Shown: positions 5,649-7,573 of the stretch, piece after piece
Position numbering within the stretch: position 1 is the stretch's first letter
Layout of the letters: every line of letters starts with the position of its first letter
Source of the DNA: Candidatus Zipacnadia bacterium
GTDB taxonomy: Bacteria; Armatimonadota; Zipacnadia; Zipacnadales; UBA5352
DNA: 7,573 bases
NCBI GenBank assembly: GCA_029820915.1
Contig: JALGUI010000114.1
Span: forward strand, 1-7,573
Direction of reading: 5' to 3'
Position numbers and translations under genes: made by a program
Notes under the pieces: model-generated
The model's database searches: none
What the model saw: only the letters and a program-made list of their open reading frames with translations
What the model was told of the DNA's origin: nothing

Positions 5649-6890
5649 ATGGAGTTGCGCTTCGCGTACGGACACGGCGAGCAGGTCGTCGAGGTCGCGG
5701 ACGAGCGCGTGGTCGAGGAGATGCGCCTGCCCTCGCCGGAGGGCATCGAGGACGTGCCCGCGGCGCTCGAGGCCACCCTCGCCGACCCCATCGGCGCGGG
5801 GCTGGAGGACGTCGTGCGGTCGGGCGACCGCGTGGCCGTGATGACCGTGGACTTCACGCGGCCCAACCCCTCCCCCATGCTGTGGCCGCTGATCGAGCGC
5901 ATCGAGGGCCTGGGCGCGAGCGTGGAGATCATCATCGGCCTGGGCAACCATCGGCCGATGACCGCCGCCGAGCTCGAGGAGTTCATCGGCACCACCGCGG
6001 TATTGCAGCCCGACTCGCGGGGCACGCAGTGGCAGCTCGGCCAGACGTCGCGGGGCACTCCCATCGAGGTATCGCCGCTGGTGCGCGCGTTCGACAAGCG
6101 CGTCGTGTGCGGCTTCATCGAGCCGTCCTACATCGCGGGCTTCTCGGGCGGGCGGAAGATGATCCTGCCGGGCATCTCGTCCTACGAGTCGATCACCCAC
6201 AACCACTTCCTGATCCTCACCGAGGGCCGCAAGCTGGGCGTGCTGGACGGCAACCCGGTGCACGAGGACATGACCGAGGCGGCGCTGGCCGTGGGCGTGG
6301 ACTTCATCTGCGACGCCGTGGTCAACCCCGACGACAGCTACGCGGCGATCGTGTGCGGCGACCTGGTCCAGGCGCATCGGGCCGGCGCTACGCGCTCGCG
6401 GGAGATCTACGAACACACCGTGCGCGACAAGGCCGACATCGTCATCTGCACCTCCGGCGGATGGCCGTACGACATCGACATGGTGCAGGCGAAGAAGACG
6501 CTGGTGCCGGCGCTCGAGTGCGTGCGCGAGGGGGGGGCGGTGATCCTGCTGGGCGAGTGCGAGGACGGCTGGGGCGGCGAGGAGCCGTTCCGGAGGCTGC
6601 TGGAGGGCGAGGACCCACAGGCGATCATCGCCGAGATGCGCCGGCGGCTCGCCGACGGCGACGTGGAGTGGCACTGGGCGCCGTGCTCGACGGGCTTCCT
6701 GTTCTCGTCGGTGGTGCACGAGAAGAAGGCGCAACTGATCGTGGTGTCCGGGCTGGCCGCGGACATCGAGCCCACCTTCGCCGAGGCCGCGCCGGACCTG
6801 GCGACCGCGCTGGGCATGGCGGAGGAGCGGCTGGGGCCGGACGCCTCCATCATCGCCCTGCACGACGGGCGCCGCGTGATCTGCCGGTAG
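5649..6890 (+). CDS. LarA-family nickel-pincer racemase/epimerase homologue with altered active site
   Basis: A 413-residue member of the lactate racemase (LarA, formerly DUF2088) family, which interconverts stereoisomers of 2-hydroxyacids by hydride transfer to a nickel-pincer nucleotide cofactor. In Lactiplantibacillus plantarum numbering (from memory), D68 and R71 in VDFTRPNP match D72/R75, H101 in GNHRP matches catalytic H108, K170 in GFSGGRK matches cofactor-bearing K184, H186 in THNH matches nickel ligand H200, and Q280/K283 in VQAKK match Q295/K298. The second catalytic histidine, H174, falls on S160: the motif reads EPSYIAG where EPH is usual. The common NHD further upstream reads QPD (120-122). 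The protein probably binds the cofactor but uses a different base or substrate. No larB, larC or larE cofactor-synthesis gene is in the window. It is the last gene of the operon, 17 bases after ribB, and is followed by a hairpin terminator. Confidence 0.88.
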   Translation: MELRFAYGHGEQVVEVADERVVEEMRLPSPEGIEDVPAALEATLADPIGAGLEDVVRSGDRVAVMTVDFTRPNPSPMLWPLIERIEGLGASVEIIIGLGNHRPMTAAELEEFIGTTAVLQPDSRGTQWQLGQTSRGTPIEVSPLVRAFDKRVVCGFIEPSYIAGFSGGRKMILPGISSYESITHNHFLILTEGRKLGVLDGNPVHEDMTEAALAVGVDFICDAVVNPDDSYAAIVCGDLVQAHRAGATRSREIYEHTVRDKADIVICTSGGWPYDIDMVQAKKTLVPALECVREGGAVILLGECEDGWGGEEPFRRLLEGEDPQAIIAEMRRRLADGDVEWHWAPCSTGFLFSSVVHEKKAQLIVVSGLAADIEPTFAEAAPDLATALGMAEERLGPDASIIALHDGRRVICR

Positions 6891-6930
6891 CGGCGGGGCG
6901 ACAGCAAGGGCGATCGCGGCAGACAGGAGC

Positions 6931-6957
6931 GGGCCCGCGGCAGATAGCCGCGGGCCC
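6931..6957. terminator. GC-rich hairpin between convergent genes
   Basis: A perfect 11-bp stem (6931-6941 with 6947-6957, arm GGGCCCGCGGC) closes a 5-base AGATA loop. It is followed rightward by TTGCCTT, a short imperfect T-rich tail. It lies 40 bases after the LarA-like stop and 36 bases beyond the stop of the convergent gene. It most likely ends the rightward operon. Leftward it has no T-tail, but the stem could still slow polymerase. The stem is clear; the weak T-tract leaves the mechanism open. Confidence 0.7.
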
Positions 6958-6993
6958 TTGCCTTCGCAGCGACGCTTGGGAGACCGGCGGGGC

Positions 6994-7573
6994 TCAGTCG
7001 CCCGCGGGCGTGGTCCACATGCCGGGCTGGCTCTGTTTCAGCCACTTGGCGTGGCCGTCGCAGAAGGCACAGTTGAAGCCGTCGTTGTGCTTCTTGGAGA
7101 CGCGGGACCACGTCCCGGTTGCGAGGTCCGTGATGCCGTTCGGGCCGGCGATGGTGTGGTTGCGGGAACCGCCGGTGTAGATCTCCGAAGTGGTCGAGTC
7201 ACACAGCAGGATGGTGCCGCTGGGGTCCTGCAGGATCGCCAGCTTCTCGCCCGATATGCGCGGGATCGAAGAGCCGTCGTCGCGATTTGCCATGTTCGGC
7301 AGGGCGTAGGAGCACACCAGCGGGTTGGGCAACCCCGGCGGGCGCCCATAGGTGTAGCTCCAGTCGTGCGAGGGGCACTGGAGAAGCTGGTAGTTCTTCA
7401 CGTACGGCTGGCACATGTCGCCCCACCAGTACAGCGAGCGGACGCCGCCCGGATAGTAATACCGGTAGTACCAGACCATCCGCTCATCGTAGTCCTGGGC
7501 GTACATGTTGATGGCCAGTCCGAGCTGTTTGAGGTTGCTCAGACATGAGGTCTGGCGCGCCTTCTCGCGCGCC
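6994..7573 (-). CDS. H-X9-DG (DUF1559, prepilin-like) protein, 5' end outside the window
   Basis: The frame is open to the window edge, so the start and the N-terminal prepilin cleavage/hydrophobic helix lie beyond 7573. The first visible residues read AREKARQTSCLSNLKQLGLAINM and continue into YAQDYDERM, the segment that directly follows the helix in DUF1559-type proteins. About 193 residues are visible. The ATG at 7506 is therefore internal, not the start. A Tyr/Trp-rich stretch (YYRYYYPGG, LYWWGD) is followed by the C-terminal processing-associated motif H-N-D-G-F-N-C-A-F-C-D-G (bases 7054-7089), an exact H-X9-DG. Such proteins are thought to be exported pseudopilin-like surface or extracellular proteins; individual roles are mostly unknown and they occur in many copies per genome. 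It converges on the LarA-like gene across 103 bases that include the hairpin. Confidence 0.9.
   Translation of the reverse strand, partial: AREKARQTSCLSNLKQLGLAINMYAQDYDERMVWYYRYYYPGGVRSLYWWGDMCQPYVKNYQLLQCPSHDWSYTYGRPPGLPNPLVCSYALPNMANRDDGSSIPRISGEKLAILQDPSGTILLCDSTTSEIYTGGSRNHTIAGPNGITDLATGTWSRVSKKHNDGFNCAFCDGHAKWLKQSQPGMWTTPAGD

Noticed and set aside
5256..6863. A 535-codon minus-strand open frame opposite ribB and the LarA-like gene
   Set aside because: It spans two real genes and their junction, is rich in His/Arg/Asp of low complexity, and has no recognisable domain.
13..7564. An identical 11-mer (GGCGCGCCTTC) at both ends of the window, considered as a terminal direct repeat
   Set aside because: Copies at 13-23 and 7554-7564 diverge at once on both sides. 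The right copy lies inside a conserved coding segment, so chance in GC-rich DNA explains it.
1..7573. CRISPR arrays, tRNA or rRNA genes, transposases, integrases, toxin-antitoxin or defence genes
   Set aside because: I found no repeat-spacer pattern, no RNA gene, and no protein motif of these classes on either strand.

Overview
This is a GC-rich bacterial window, densely coded, with six complete genes and one gene cut by the right edge. The best lineage clue is the partial gene at the right edge. It reads through a basic 'AREKARQ..CLSNLKQLGLA..MYAQDYDE' segment and ends in an H-X9-DG motif. This DUF1559/prepilin-like type is greatly expanded in Armatimonadota and also occurs in Planctomycetota, Lentisphaerota and Verrucomicrobiota. 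With the non-heme URO-D family protein alongside it, I favour an Armatimonadota-like organism, probably from a metagenome. That is an inference from protein style, not a proven assignment.

Layout: bases 90-3092 hold two leftward genes, an alpha-glucan phosphorylase (GTG start, strong Shine-Dalgarno) and, upstream of it, a URO-D superfamily methyltransferase-like protein. A 169-base divergent intergenic region (3093-3261) follows. It carries two near-consensus sigma70-type promoters back to back: TTGACC-18-TACAAT leftward and TTGACT-17-TATAAT rightward. A perfect 10-bp palindrome sits between their -35 boxes. Bases 3262-6890 hold a tight rightward four-gene operon: an EamA/DMT permease, an Icc-type (COG2129-like) metallophosphoesterase, a diverged 3,4-dihydroxy-2-butanone-4-phosphate synthase (RibB), and a LarA-family (nickel-pincer racemase superfamily) protein. 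The intergenic gaps are 6, 24 and 17 bases. A GC-rich 11-bp hairpin follows the operon and separates it from the convergent, truncated H-X9-DG gene.

How the genes work together: the leftward pair has no obvious shared pathway. The rightward operon combines a small-molecule transporter, a phosphatase, an enzyme of ribulose-5-phosphate chemistry and a 2-hydroxyacid racemase/epimerase homologue. That could be a small catabolic or export module for a sugar- or hydroxyacid-like compound, but the substrate cannot be read from sequence. The most notable molecular detail is in the LarA-like protein. The residues for cofactor attachment, nickel ligation and substrate binding are kept, but one of the two catalytic histidines (H174 in Lactiplantibacillus plantarum numbering, from memory) is a serine. 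No complete new defence, mobile or RNA-based system is visible.
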